In this document: piece after piece, positions 1 through 8,533 of the stretch | Layout: each line of letters starts with the position of its first letter | How positions within the stretch are numbered: the stretch's first letter is position 1 | NCBI GenBank assembly: GCA_009841115.1 | Contig: VXML01000109.1 | Coordinates: 102,911-141,622, forward strand | Direction: 5' to 3' | From: Gemmatimonadota bacterium | GTDB lineage: Bacteria > Latescibacterota > UBA2968 > UBA8231 | DNA: 38,712 bases | The notes under the pieces: model-generated | The model's database searches: none | What the model was told of the DNA's origin: nothing | The model's input: only the letters and a program-made list of their open reading frames with translations | Program-made: the position numbers and the translations under genes

Positions 1-1
1 C

Positions 2-925
2 GGAGCCACGGCTGCACTCAAGGATCGGATTACCGTCGCTTACACAGACCGCGAGCGCATCGCCTGCCTGTGGGCCATGGGCGAAGTGGGCTACGTCCAA
101 GCGGGCGTGGATGCGGCCAAAGTCCAACTCAAAGACGAGGACCCCATCATCCGCATCCACGCGGCCATTGCCCTGCTCAAGATGGACGACGAACTCGGCA
201 CCAGTGAAATCGAAGCAGCCCTAGCCAGCAGCGATCCGGAATTGGCCCAAGCCGCCCTGCAAGGACTAGAAGAATCCGGCTACTTCGGCGTCCCGCTGCT
301 CGTCGAACTAAGCGGTCGCGCCGGTCCTCACCAAGCCGCGCTGCGCTCGGTAATAGCCAAGGTCAAAGACCAACTCGTCATTCAGCTAGAGGCCGAGGAG
401 CCAGTCCACCGCCAGCGCGCCGCGCAAGCCCTCGGCTACATCGGTGACGAAGGCGCAGCGGCCGCCCTAGCCGACCTGCTGGAAGACCCCAGCAATCAGG
501 TGCGCTTTAGCACGGCTGCTGCCTTGGCCACCATGGGGCGCAGCCAAGGCATCGAGTTTCTCTTCGAGGCCCTGCGCAACACCGACTCCATCCTCCGCGC
601 CAATGCCGTCAAATTTCTCACCAACGTCCAGCAACAATCCGGCGCAGTCGAAGCGCAACTCATAGCTGCCCTCAGCGATGAGGATCCGCTCTCCCGCGCA
701 GGCGCAGCGCAAGTCTTGGGCCAAGCGCGCGTGCAATCCGCCCTCAGTGCCCTGTTGGTGGCCACCGCGGACGAAGTCGCCGACGTGCGTGCTAATGCCG
801 CTATTGCCCTCGGTCACATCGGCGGCAACCAAAGCCGCGCCCAGCTCGAAAAATTGCGCCACGACAGCGACGCCACCGTTTCCTACTACGCCGAGTGGGC
901 CTTAGGTCAACTCGGATCGAGTTGA
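2..925 (+). CDS. HEAT-repeat protein, 5' end outside window
   Basis: The frame is open from base 2 without a stop before the ATG at 77, and the residues before that ATG (ALKDRITVAYTDRERIACLW) already look like a HEAT helix pair, so the gene starts upstream of the window. The visible part is about 307 residues of tandem HEAT/PBS-lyase-type repeats of roughly 31 residues. Each has the pattern A-A-x-A-L-G followed by an acidic turn and D-x-x-V-R, for example AAQALGYIGDEGAAAALADL and VRANAAIALGHIGG. Such solenoids are protein-binding scaffolds; no catalytic motif is visible. The last repeat ends at the stop, so no extra C-terminal domain exists. The next gene starts 22 bp downstream in the same direction. 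The family is certain; the partner and role are unknown. Confidence 0.9.
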   Translation, partial: GATAALKDRITVAYTDRERIACLWAMGEVGYVQAGVDAAKVQLKDEDPIIRIHAAIALLKMDDELGTSEIEAALASSDPELAQAALQGLEESGYFGVPLLVELSGRAGPHQAALRSVIAKVKDQLVIQLEAEEPVHRQRAAQALGYIGDEGAAAALADLLEDPSNQVRFSTAAALATMGRSQGIEFLFEALRNTDSILRANAVKFLTNVQQQSGAVEAQLIAALSDEDPLSRAGAAQVLGQARVQSALSALLVATADEVADVRANAAIALGHIGGNQSRAQLEKLRHDSDATVSYYAEWALGQLGSS

Positions 926-947
926 CCCTAACCCCCCTTTTCGTGCC

Positions 948-1862
948 ATGCAAAATGCAATCTGCTTGTTGTTCGCCTTCTTGGCCCTGCCGCCATTTGC
1001 CGCACCCAGCCGCGCTGGCGAAACGCCCGAGACCCTCCTCATCCGCCAAGCCCTCGCCAACGACATCTCCGGGTATCGCCGGGCCGATACCGAACTGACC
1101 CTCAAGGCGTACCACTCGCGCTTCGTCGCCTATGAGGGTCACGCCAACGGCGACCCGCGCGCTTGGACGATTCTGCATGAAAACCACGATGCGTTCGCCA
1201 GCCAGCTAGCCGCGGATCTCAGCGATCAGCGCTACGAGGTCACGCGCACGGTTCCCTTTATCGCGGTGCGCGCCACTCACGCCATTGCCACTAGCGTGGA
1301 CTCCGGGCGCGTCGTCGATCGCCAGACCAGCGAGGCCACGCCAGTTGTCGTCCACCGCTTCTGGACCTTCCTCAAGGAAGAGGACGACTGGCTGGCTACG
1401 GGCATGGTCGCGGATTTGGGCGACACGCTATTGCCCGCGGCAGGCACACCCGCCAACGGCGAGATCGCCGAGTTGTTGCAGCGCGAAAGCCAAGCGTGGG
1501 AAGCCGGCAGCGGCATCCTAGGCTTCTTCGACGCAGACTTCACGGGCTGCGAGGCTCTGGGCACTTTCAAGCCAGCCTCCTATAAAATCGCCTTCAGCGG
1601 CAGCGAGGAACTGGAAAAGTGGCTCGACAAGCGGCTGCCCTACGTGCAATACGACCTCGACCGCAAAGTGCTCCACACGGCCATTGGGCCTAGCGGCGAC
1701 GAAGCATTGGCCGTCACGCGCGAAAAAGTGGCCGTCGAGCACGTCAAAGGACCAGCCAAACACCACCAGGAACGCTACGTATTCTGGACATTGAGCCGCC
1801 GCTCCGGCTCGTGGAAGATCACCAACATGATCTTCAACTTGGGGCTGGAACTTTCCGACTAA
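948..1862 (+). CDS. secreted protein with two NTF2-like (SnoaL-type) domains
   Basis: 304 residues. Residues 1-23 form a Sec signal peptide (hydrophobic CLLFAFLALPPFAA, then the polar SRAGE). The rest is two copies of an NTF2-like cone fold: residues 27-158 end in VHRFWTFLKEEDDWLATGMV, and 171-298 end in YVFWTLSRRSGSWKITNMIF. These matching strands (aromatic-W/F-T-L, basic or acidic turn, W-x-x-x-x-M) are the signature of SnoaL/DUF4440-type proteins. Members bind small ligands or act as non-catalytic modules, so no reaction can be given. There is no clear Shine-Dalgarno site before the ATG. The gene is 22 bp after the HEAT gene and 3 bp before the symporter, so it is probably in one transcript with them. 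A periplasmic ligand-binding role beside the transporter is an inference. Confidence 0.7.
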   Translation: MQNAICLLFAFLALPPFAAPSRAGETPETLLIRQALANDISGYRRADTELTLKAYHSRFVAYEGHANGDPRAWTILHENHDAFASQLAADLSDQRYEVTRTVPFIAVRATHAIATSVDSGRVVDRQTSEATPVVVHRFWTFLKEEDDWLATGMVADLGDTLLPAAGTPANGEIAELLQRESQAWEAGSGILGFFDADFTGCEALGTFKPASYKIAFSGSEELEKWLDKRLPYVQYDLDRKVLHTAIGPSGDEALAVTREKVAVEHVKGPAKHHQERYVFWTLSRRSGSWKITNMIFNLGLELSD

Positions 1863-1865
1863 CTC

Positions 1866-3740
1866 ATGGAAAAACTGGTCTGGCTCCTGCTCTTTACCGT
1901 CGGCTACTGGTCGTACTGCATCTTCTGGGGCGTCAAAGGAGCCCGCCGGGCCAAGACGGCATCGGATTACTTTATTGCCGGCCGCGGCATCGGCCTGTGG
2001 GTCTTTGTGCTGGCCGCCACTGCCACTTCCTTTAGCGGCTGGACCTTCGTCGGCCACCCCGGCACCATCTACAACGTCGGCCTGCCCTACGCCTTTGCCT
2101 CCTTCTACGCCATCACCATTCCCTTCACCGGGGTGTTGTTCCTCAAGCGCCAGTGGCTTTTGGGCCAGCGCTTTGGCTATATCACGCCGGGCGAGATGTT
2201 CAGCGATTACTACCGCACGGATGCGATGCGCTTCCTCACAGTCATCGTCGCGCTCGTCTTCAGCGTACCCTATCTCGGAATCCAACTCAAGGCGTCGGGC
2301 CTGCTTTTCAACCGCCTGACGACCGGCACGCCGCTGGAGGGCACCTTCATCCACTCGGTCGAAGGTGGGGCGATTGTGCTTTCGGTCATCGTCTTTATCT
2401 ACGTAGCATCGGGCGGGTTGCGTTCGGTCGCCTACGTTGACTGCGCCCAGTGCATCCTCTTGGCCCTCGGCATCGTCGTCCTCGGCTTTATTGCCCTCGA
2501 CTTGGTCGGCGGCTGGACGGCCTTCAAGGGGGGGTTGGTCGGCCTCGCCAAGCAAAAACCCGACATGGTCGCCATTCCGACCCGGCCGGAGTCGGACTCT
2601 TTTCTCGAACGAGTCGGCACCATGTTTTTCGACGCCCAAGGCGGCGCTTGGACCGGCCTGATGATTTTGACCTATATGTTCGCCTTGATGGGCATCCAGT
2701 CGGCTCCAGCCTTTTCAATGTGGGCCTTTGCCAACCGCGACCCTCGGCCTTTCCCTTGGCAACAGGTTTTCGCCTCTTCTTTAGTCATCGGCGGCATCTT
2801 GTTCTTTTTTACGGCCTTTCAAGGGCTGGGCGTCCGGCTGCTCGATATGGAACTGGTCCCAGGGACTAAACCCCTCGGCCTGCCCGCATCCGACCACTTG
2901 GTCCCCTACCTGATCGACACCTTGGCCGGCAGCTTTCCCTTCCTCTTGGGGCTTTTGGCCGTTTGCGCGCTAGCTGCGATGCAATCGACCGGGGCGGCCT
3001 ACATGTCCACGGCCAGCGGCATTATCACCCGCGATCTCTACCGCCATTTCTTCAACAAAGAAGCATCGCATTCGGCCCAAGTCTTTGTCGGTCGCTTGAC
3101 GGTGGCGGTCGTCGTCAGCCTAGCCCTGCTAGTCGGACTAGCTTCCGGCGACCTGCTCGTCTTGCTGGGGGGACTGGCCGTTTCGTATGGATTCCAGATG
3201 TGGCCGGCGCTTTTAGGCATCTGCTACATCCGCTTCTTCACCCCCAAGGCCATCGTCGCCGGACTCATCGCTGGACTCATCGCCGTTACCTTCACCTATA
3301 TAACTGAGTTGGGCGGACTCATCGGCATTGGCCGCTATCCGCTCACACTGCACAGCGCTGGTTGGGGCATCCTCTTTAATATGGGCATTGTCGTTGTCGT
3401 CAGTTTGTTCACTCAGCCCAAGGAAGCCAGCCATCTGGCCCACCGCGATCGCTACCACCACTTCCTCAAAGAGCACACTACCCTGTCCGAAGCCAAAAGG
3501 AAGTGGAAAAAGCCGGTCTGGATTCTGACGATAGTCTGGTTCCTCTGCGCCATCGGTCCTTTCGCCGTCTTAGGCAATCAGACCGATCCCACCCAATGGC
3601 CTCTAGGAATCCCCACGCTGTGGGTCTGGCAGATTGCCTGGTGGATCATCGGCTGTTTTATGATGTATTTGCTGGCCTTTAAGCTGGAAATGTCCACCGT
3701 CCCTACCAGCGAGGTCGAATCCCCGCCGCAAGACGACTGA
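1866..3740 (+). CDS. sodium:solute symporter (SSS) family transporter
   Basis: 624 residues with about 13-14 hydrophobic membrane segments. The N-terminal half has the SSS family hallmarks: a short TM1, then the loop SDYFIAGRGIGLWVFVLAAT followed by SFSGWTFVGHPGTIYNVGLP. Next come Y-x-T-P-G-E (here GYITPGEMFSDYY) and the TM6-7 segment YVASGGLRSVAYVDCAQCIL, which contains the family's G-G-L-x-x-V-x-x-x-D signature. The long C-terminus has further membrane helices (around 525-560 and 585-610) and a hydrophilic tail. Members couple sodium entry to uptake of sugars, organic acids, amino acids, osmolytes or vitamins; the substrate cannot be read from sequence. The stop is 1 bp before the GTG start of the NhaC antiporter, so the pair is probably co-translated and linked through the sodium gradient. 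Confidence 0.9.
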   Translation: MEKLVWLLLFTVGYWSYCIFWGVKGARRAKTASDYFIAGRGIGLWVFVLAATATSFSGWTFVGHPGTIYNVGLPYAFASFYAITIPFTGVLFLKRQWLLGQRFGYITPGEMFSDYYRTDAMRFLTVIVALVFSVPYLGIQLKASGLLFNRLTTGTPLEGTFIHSVEGGAIVLSVIVFIYVASGGLRSVAYVDCAQCILLALGIVVLGFIALDLVGGWTAFKGGLVGLAKQKPDMVAIPTRPESDSFLERVGTMFFDAQGGAWTGLMILTYMFALMGIQSAPAFSMWAFANRDPRPFPWQQVFASSLVIGGILFFFTAFQGLGVRLLDMELVPGTKPLGLPASDHLVPYLIDTLAGSFPFLLGLLAVCALAAMQSTGAAYMSTASGIITRDLYRHFFNKEASHSAQVFVGRLTVAVVVSLALLVGLASGDLLVLLGGLAVSYGFQMWPALLGICYIRFFTPKAIVAGLIAGLIAVTFTYITELGGLIGIGRYPLTLHSAGWGILFNMGIVVVVSLFTQPKEASHLAHRDRYHHFLKEHTTLSEAKRKWKKPVWILTIVWFLCAIGPFAVLGNQTDPTQWPLGIPTLWVWQIAWWIIGCFMMYLLAFKLEMSTVPTSEVESPPQDD

Positions 3741-3741
3741 G

Positions 3742-5436
3742 GTGCGCTCCGCCTTTCCCTTTCTCCGCCTAGTGCTAGCGCTCGGCGCGGCCCTGTTCGG
3801 CGCGCTGCTCCTGCCCGATCAAGGCACAACGAGCGGCCTGAGCCTCTTTCCACCCGCCGCAGCCATCCTCGTCGCCGTGGCCACTGGTCGCCTAATTCTA
3901 GGACTAGGATTGGCAATCGTCGGCGGTGCGCTCATTTCCCTGCCGACAGACGTCCCACTCTACGCGATCCCATTCCGCGGCTTAGAGCGTGCCCTCATAG
4001 ACTTTGTCTGGACTCCGCTGCGCGACTCCTTTCAACTCTTCATCCTCGGTTTCACGGCCTCGCTCATCGGCATGGTCCGCGTCATCTCGCTGGCCGGCGG
4101 CACTCGCGGCATCGCCGACCTGTTAGTCGCCCGAGCCGCTGGCGTGCGCTCGGCCCGGCTGGCCACCGCGCTTTTAGGGCTGGCGGTCTTTTTCGACGAT
4201 TACGCCAACACGCTCGTCGTCGGCACCACCATGCGCCCCATCGCCGATCGCTTCCGCATCTCGCGCGAAAAACTGGCCTTTCTCGTCGATTCCACCGCCG
4301 CCCCTATAGCCGGCATCGCCGTCGTCAGCACTTGGATCGGCTTTGAGGTGGGTTTATTCGACAGTGCCATGGAGCAAGTCGGCGCGGGGATTTCCGGCTA
4401 CGAACTGTTCTTCCGCGCCCTGCCGGCCCGCTTCTACTGCCTGCTAACCCTGACCTTCGTGCTGTGCTCCACCATCGCCGGTCGCGATTTTGGCCCCATG
4501 CTCAAAGCCGAGCGCCGCGCCCGGCGAACGGGCCAAGTCCTCGCGCCGGGAGACCGCCCCATGACCGGCGACGCATCCCAACTCCCCGAACACCCCGGCC
4601 TCCGCGCCCATTGGGCCGTGGCCGCAGGCCCCGTCCTCCTCGTCGTCGCTGGCGTGCTCGGCGGAATGCACCTAGACGCCAGCCAAGCACCAGCCGTGGT
4701 AGCCGCCCGCGCCGAACACGGCTTTTTCGCCCGGCTCTACTGGACACAAGTTTTCTCCCACGCCGACGGGCCCAAAGTGATGTTCCTCTCCGCCTTAGCT
4801 GGATCGGTACTGGCAGCGGTCTTGGCCCTAACCCGCCGCGAGGAAGCAAGCCCCAGACGCCCGCTCGGCCTAGCGAAAGTCTGCAAGACTTGGGCGAGCG
4901 GTATTACGGGCTTTTCCTATGCGCTGGTGATATTGATCTTGGCCTGGGCGATCAAGGAAACCTGTGAGGCCGTCGAGACTTCAGCCTATATCGTCGGTGC
5001 GCTCTCCGGCTTCCTCGACCCGCACTTCCTCCCCCTCCTCGTCTTCCTACTTGCCGCGGTGGTCGCCTTCTCCATCGGCACCTCGTGGACGACCATGGCA
5101 GTCCTCTTGCCGACCATGGTCCCAGTAGCCTACGACCTAGGCGGTCTGGCACTGACGGTCCTCGTCGCCGCTGCGGTGTTGGACGGCGCGATCTTCGGCG
5201 ACCATTGCTCCCCCATCAGCGACACCACGGTCCTCTCCAGCATTGCCGCGGCCTGCGACCACCTAGCCCACGTTCGCACCCAGATACCCTACGCCCTGAC
5301 GACGATGACGATCGCCGGGCTATGCGGCTACTTGGGTAGCACCCTGCTGTGGTCGCCGACCACTGGCTTGGTCGTGGGACTATGCCTGATTGTTGCAGTG
5401 ATCTTTACAGTAGGAAGAAAAACGGATGCCGATTGA
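3742..5436 (+). CDS. NhaC-family Na+/H+ antiporter
   Basis: 564 residues starting at GTG 3742, directly after the symporter's TGA (1 bp gap). About 12 membrane segments. The family core is clear: the segment with FFDDYANTLVVGTTMRPIAD followed by DSTAAPIAGIAVVSTWIGFE, and near the end FSIGTSWTTMAVLLPTMVP and IFGDHCSPISDTTVLSS. These Asp- and Ser/Thr-rich re-entrant motifs are typical of NhaC-type (ion transporter superfamily) antiporters. The predicted role is proton-driven Na+ export at the inner membrane. Distant relatives in this superfamily carry other ions or amino acids, so strict Na+/H+ specificity is inferred. The coupling to an SSS symporter just upstream suggests recycling of the sodium that enters with the solute. 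The gene is convergent with the LptE-like gene, 16 bp between the stops, with no visible terminator. Confidence 0.85.
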   Translation: MRSAFPFLRLVLALGAALFGALLLPDQGTTSGLSLFPPAAAILVAVATGRLILGLGLAIVGGALISLPTDVPLYAIPFRGLERALIDFVWTPLRDSFQLFILGFTASLIGMVRVISLAGGTRGIADLLVARAAGVRSARLATALLGLAVFFDDYANTLVVGTTMRPIADRFRISREKLAFLVDSTAAPIAGIAVVSTWIGFEVGLFDSAMEQVGAGISGYELFFRALPARFYCLLTLTFVLCSTIAGRDFGPMLKAERRARRTGQVLAPGDRPMTGDASQLPEHPGLRAHWAVAAGPVLLVVAGVLGGMHLDASQAPAVVAARAEHGFFARLYWTQVFSHADGPKVMFLSALAGSVLAAVLALTRREEASPRRPLGLAKVCKTWASGITGFSYALVILILAWAIKETCEAVETSAYIVGALSGFLDPHFLPLLVFLLAAVVAFSIGTSWTTMAVLLPTMVPVAYDLGGLALTVLVAAAVLDGAIFGDHCSPISDTTVLSSIAAACDHLAHVRTQIPYALTTMTIAGLCGYLGSTLLWSPTTGLVVGLCLIVAVIFTVGRKTDAD

Positions 5437-5452
5437 CTTTGCCGTGGACTAA

Positions 5453-5953
5453 CTACCACCCCGCCGTCGTCCGATCCACCAATTCCTCTAACACCATGTC
5501 TAGCGCCCGCTCCATCGCTGGATCCCGCCCTTCTTCCTCGGCCAGCGCGGCGTCATAGGTTCCCCACCCCTCCAACTCGGCCAACGCCAACAATACCTCC
5601 CCATCCTCCACCTTCACCAATTCGGCCGCCACCAAGACCGCAAACCGGTACTGCTCGGTCTGCTCGGCTGTCGTATAGGTAAAGGGGCGATCCTCAATGG
5701 AGATCACGTTGAGCTGCAAGAGGGCATCGGCGCTCTCTTCGTCCACGACCCGCAACTGACCATCCTCGGCGTAGGCATCAATAGCGCGTTCAGTCAGGCG
5801 CTCGGCCACGGCGAACTCCGAGGTTTGATTGTCGGCCACGGGGATGCCAATGCTGCGGATGCCGCCTAACAGGCCGCCTGAGGTCGAGTAATAAGCACAT
5901 CCGCCAATGCAGAGCGCGACCAGCGCAACTCTAATCGTCTGACTTGCTCTCAT
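5453..5953 (-). CDS. LptE-like LPS-assembly lipoprotein
   Basis: 166 residues from the ATG at 5953. A longer in-frame opening exists, but only this start puts a signal peptide (IRVALVALCIGGC) at the N-terminus, with lipobox IGGC and lipidated Cys19. The mature part contains SIGIPVADNQTSEFAVAERL and a later LQLNVISIEDRPFTYTTAEQ, typical of the LptE fold: a conserved I-x-I-P-x-x-x-N-x-[TS] stretch, then a strand with a Y/F-rich turn. LptE sits inside the LptD barrel and helps insert LPS in the outer membrane. The gene overlaps the 3' end of the upstream gene by 23 bp, so the two are translationally coupled. LptE is poorly conserved across phyla, so the family call is good but the exact role is inferred. 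Confidence 0.75.
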   Translation of the reverse strand: MRASQTIRVALVALCIGGCAYYSTSGGLLGGIRSIGIPVADNQTSEFAVAERLTERAIDAYAEDGQLRVVDEESADALLQLNVISIEDRPFTYTTAEQTEQYRFAVLVAAELVKVEDGEVLLALAELEGWGTYDAALAEEEGRDPAMERALDMVLEELVDRTTAGW

Positions 5954-6458
5954 CGCCCTCGGTGGCAGGCTTGCCCCCGTCGTCCTCAGCCGCTGGCTTA
6001 TTTGCATCGTCCTCGACCGCTGGCTCGCTCGCATCCTCAGCCGCCGCCAGCGACCGCGCTCCGTCGCCCACGGCAATGGGCTGATTCTGGGGCCGTCCCC
6101 GCACATCAGTTCCTCGCACCTCCAGCCGCTGCCACTGCTCTTGACCTGGAGCGCGAGCCACCGAGTGCTCGACCATCATCGCGCTCAATGGTCGGGTATC
6201 GCCCACCACCGGCACTTCGCCTACGACCGGAGCGCGCACCGTACACAAGCGAGATTGCACATGGGTGGCGATCACCCGCGCCTTAACCGCTTCCCAGCGG
6301 CCCAGCGGCTGCCCGCTGTCTGGGTCTGTGATCTCCCCGTGCAAGGCGAAAATGGCAAAGGCCATGCCCTCCTGAACGCCCTGCTCGCTACCGACGTTGA
6401 GTACCAGCGTAGTGTCGTCGATAATGGCGGCTACCTTGCCTTCAATAGGCGTGTTCAT
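5931..6458 (-). CDS. FlgT C-terminal-like domain protein with acidic repeat tail
   Basis: 175 residues. Residues 3-70 resemble the SH3-like C-terminal domain of FlgT and related envelope proteins: GKVAAI, then LVLNVGSEQGVQEGMAFAIF, then DPDSGQPLG, then a final strand ending in Cys. This fold carries the G-S-x-x-G-V-x-x-G-M loop. From about residue 135 the protein is a low-complexity acidic tail of roughly 9-residue repeats (SEPAVEDDA, NKPAAEDDG, GKPATEGDE). No signal peptide is visible, so it may be cytoplasmic, or its true start may differ. It lies between the M23 peptidase terminator and the LptE-like gene, whose start it overlaps by 23 bp. Function is unknown; a link to envelope assembly rests only on the neighbours. 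Confidence 0.6.
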   Translation of the reverse strand: MNTPIEGKVAAIIDDTTLVLNVGSEQGVQEGMAFAIFALHGEITDPDSGQPLGRWEAVKARVIATHVQSRLCTVRAPVVGEVPVVGDTRPLSAMMVEHSVARAPGQEQWQRLEVRGTDVRGRPQNQPIAVGDGARSLAAAEDASEPAVEDDANKPAAEDDGGKPATEGDESKSDD

Positions 6459-6472
6459 ACGGCTGTGCTCCG

Positions 6473-6507
6473 AAAAAAAGACCGGCCCGCGTTTGCTGGA
6501 CCGGTCT
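6473..6507 (-). terminator. Rho-independent terminator after the M23 peptidase gene
   Basis: Read on the minus strand, a 10-bp stem (AGACCGGTCC paired with GGGCCGGTCT, one G-U pair, 9-nt loop) spans 6507 to 6479. It is followed at once by a run of T (6479-6473). It lies 25 bp after the peptidase stop and 15 bp before the next gene, so the peptidase is at least partly uncoupled from the two genes behind it. Confidence 0.85.
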
Positions 6508-6531
6508 CTAGATACTTGGTAGGGGTTCGAA

Positions 6532-7560
6532 TCACTCGCTTGCGGCCCACATATAGTCCCCGCTGTTGTCGAAGATAAAATCTTCTGGGTTCTGGTATCC
6601 TCGGTGTTTGCTCAACTGCTGATCCCGCAAACGCACCGCGTAGTGTAGGTGCGGGCCGGTCGAGCGGCCCGAATTACCCATCGTCCCGATCTGCTGCCCG
6701 CGCTTTATCTGTTCACCTTGCTTGACCATAATTCTATCCAAGTGGCCGTATTCGGTCTGGTAGCCGCCTTGGCGCGCATAGGGCTGGCCCTGCTCGTCGC
6801 GTTCCTTTTTTCGATGGGCAACAATAATCGTATTGCCGAGGTATTTATCCTTCCCAGCGTAGCGTACAAAACCATCCGCCGTCGCGTAGATGGGCGTCCC
6901 TCTGCGGCCAGCGAAATCGACGCCACGGTGAAAGGCCCGACGCCCGGTAAAGGGATCAATGCGCCAGCCAAAAGGCGACGACCGCCACGTCTTCTGCTCG
7001 GGGACTGGTAAAATCGTGGGCAAGTATTGGACGTTCGTTTCTTCGAATTTGCGCTCGATTTCCTCAAAGCTCTCGGCCTGTAGGTTGACCATCCGCTTCA
7101 GGTAGTCGATGCGCACGCTCATTTCGCGCATCATCAAGTGCTTTTGCGGCGGCAAAGACGCTATCTCGTCGGACAAATCTTCCACGCCCCCGACGCCGCC
7201 CAACTCTCCATCCGCAGCGAGTGGCTCTATCTCCAGCGGCTCCATCTCGTGGTGGGCGCGCAATCTATCTTCCGTGGCCCTGAGCTGATCCATGGCCTCC
7301 CCGAGCTGCTGAACTTCTTCTCGGGTCTGCTCTAAGCTGTGCAAGAGGTTTTTGTTTTCTTCTTGCAAGGCCAGCAGGGCTTTCTGATCACTCAGTTGAT
7401 GAAAGCCCTGTGTGTAGGCGTAATAACCACCACCAACCACAAAACCCAACACGCCCAGCAGAATCAGCCCTAAGGCGCGAGGCGAAAAACTATACTCACG
7501 GATCTGACCATCGCGCGGGGAAATGACGATAAAAGTTCTGCGCTTACCTAGTATTTTCAT
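6532..7560 (-). CDS. M23-family metallopeptidase with membrane anchor and coiled coil
   Basis: 342 residues. A short basic cytoplasmic N-terminus precedes one membrane helix (about 27-48). Periplasmic coiled coils follow (about 57-105 and 140-175), then a C-terminal LytM/M23 domain (about 190-325). The zinc site is complete: H211 and D215 in HRGVD, and the H-x-H pair H304/H306 in GPHLHY; H273 in YGHLD is the likely catalytic base. The architecture matches membrane-anchored DD-endopeptidases or their regulators that cut or sense peptidoglycan cross-links during growth and division. With all ligands present it should be active, unlike EnvC/NlpD-type activators. The start has GAGGA about 8 bases upstream. 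The gene is divergent from coaX and followed by its own terminator. Confidence 0.92.
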   Translation of the reverse strand: MKILGKRRTFIVISPRDGQIREYSFSPRALGLILLGVLGFVVGGGYYAYTQGFHQLSDQKALLALQEENKNLLHSLEQTREEVQQLGEAMDQLRATEDRLRAHHEMEPLEIEPLAADGELGGVGGVEDLSDEIASLPPQKHLMMREMSVRIDYLKRMVNLQAESFEEIERKFEETNVQYLPTILPVPEQKTWRSSPFGWRIDPFTGRRAFHRGVDFAGRRGTPIYATADGFVRYAGKDKYLGNTIIVAHRKKERDEQGQPYARQGGYQTEYGHLDRIMVKQGEQIKRGQQIGTMGNSGRSTGPHLHYAVRLRDQQLSKHRGYQNPEDFIFDNSGDYMWAASE

Positions 7561-7670
7561 AACTATATTCCTCTGTCTGCTAGGGCTAATAGCAAATTTT
7601 GAGGTGTTCGTTAGATTGTATGTATTGGATATTGTTTTGACTTAAACCTAGTTAAATTATAGATATCACG
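7561..7670. promoter_or_regulatory. AT-rich divergent promoter region, M23 peptidase / coaX
   Basis: This 110-bp intergenic stretch is far richer in A+T than the genes around it. On the plus strand TTGACT (7637-7642) is followed by TATAGA after 15 bases, or TAGATA after 17, only a few bases before the coaX ATG at 7671. If used, the coaX leader would be very short or absent. On the minus strand the peptidase has a GAGGA ribosome site, but I see no convincing -35/-10 pair. Confidence 0.5.
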
Positions 7671-8447
7671 ATGGAAAGTCAATCGTCAAATTCCCCCATG
7701 CTCTTGGCCATCGACATCGGCAACACCTGCATCGACATCGGTCTTTTGGCCGGGGATGAAATCGTTTGTCACCACAAATTCCCCACGGCCCCCCCGGCCG
7801 ATGCCGACCTACAACACCTGCTGGCAACGCTTGCCACACCTCCGATTGGCGCGGTCATCGGGTCGGTCGTCGCGGAATTGGGGACTGCGTACGCAGCAGC
7901 CTGTCGCAACTTCTCCTCCGGCCCCGTCCTCCAAGCGCATAGCACGTGGGATTGGGGCCTGCAAATTGACTACGACGATCCCGCCCGGATCGGCGTTGAC
8001 CGCCTCGCTGCGGCCTCAGCCGCCCATTGCGCAGCCCCGGCCGGCCAAGCCGTTGTGGTCGTCGATGTCGGCACCGCGCTAACGGTCGATGTCATCGACG
8101 CCCAAGGCACCTTCCGCGGCGGTGTTATCGCCCCAGGGCTGCATCTCGGATTAAATGCCCTCAGCGCAAACACCAGCTTCCTACCCCAAGTCGAGCTAGC
8201 GGCCACAACGCCCTTGCTGGGCAAAAACACCGCGGACGGCCTGCGCTCGGGGGCACTGCACGGGTCGGCCGCGCTCGTCGAGGGCCTTTGCACGCGCATG
8301 GCCACAGTCTTAGACGCCCCCGTCGCAGTCTTTCTCACCGGCGGCGACGGCCCCCTGCTCCACCCTCATATCGCCGTGGCTCACACCTGCGATCCAGACC
8401 TCGTATTGCGCGGTTTAGCCCTCGCGTACCGGCGGCGCACTGCTTGA
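7671..8447 (+). CDS. coaX: type III pantothenate kinase
   Basis: 258 residues. It catalyses ATP-dependent phosphorylation of pantothenate, the first step of coenzyme A synthesis, in the cytoplasm. The ASKHA-fold signatures of CoaX are in order: phosphate-1 motif LLAIDIGNTCIDIG near residue 11, then DDPARIGVDRLAAASAAH with the conserved G-x-D-R, then phosphate-2 VVVDVGTALTVDVID, then GGVIAPGLHLGLNALSANTS, and the final LTGGDG. Length is normal. The start at 7671 has no Shine-Dalgarno site; Met10 (7698) would also keep the whole domain. The stop TGA lies inside the -35 box of the next promoter. The family call is very firm. Confidence 0.95.
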   Translation: MESQSSNSPMLLAIDIGNTCIDIGLLAGDEIVCHHKFPTAPPADADLQHLLATLATPPIGAVIGSVVAELGTAYAAACRNFSSGPVLQAHSTWDWGLQIDYDDPARIGVDRLAAASAAHCAAPAGQAVVVVDVGTALTVDVIDAQGTFRGGVIAPGLHLGLNALSANTSFLPQVELAATTPLLGKNTADGLRSGALHGSAALVEGLCTRMATVLDAPVAVFLTGGDGPLLHPHIAVAHTCDPDLVLRGLALAYRRRTA

Positions 8448-8472
8448 CGCGGTACAGGCGCATTGATAATAT
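8444..8472 (+). promoter_or_regulatory. sigma70-type promoter of the S41 protease gene
   Basis: TTGACG (8444-8449) and TAATAT (8467-8472) are separated by exactly 17 bases. The -35 box contains the coaX stop codon (8445-8447). The transcript should start near 8480, which excludes the in-frame ATG at 8471 as a start and supports the TTG at 8534. Confidence 0.75.
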
Positions 8473-8533
8473 GTTATGTTTCTACATAGCACCTCAACAT
8501 ACTCAACGCGCCCTACTCACCAAGGAGTATCGC

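Noticed and set aside
1518..2639. Long minus-strand open frame of 373 codons opposite the symporter
   Set aside because: Its product is low-complexity and rich in D/E/G/A, with no recognisable fold. The plus strand carries clear SSS and NTF2-like proteins.
6519..6545. GGGGTTCGAATC resembling a tRNA T-arm
   Set aside because: The flanking bases do not form the 5-bp T stem, there is no acceptor stem or anticodon arm, and the stretch runs into the peptidase coding end.
8027..8533. Long in-frame extension upstream of the S41 protease overlapping coaX
   Set aside because: It is an Arg/Pro-rich shadow of coaX. The promoter at 8444-8472 and the AAGGAG before TTG 8534 place the real start downstream.
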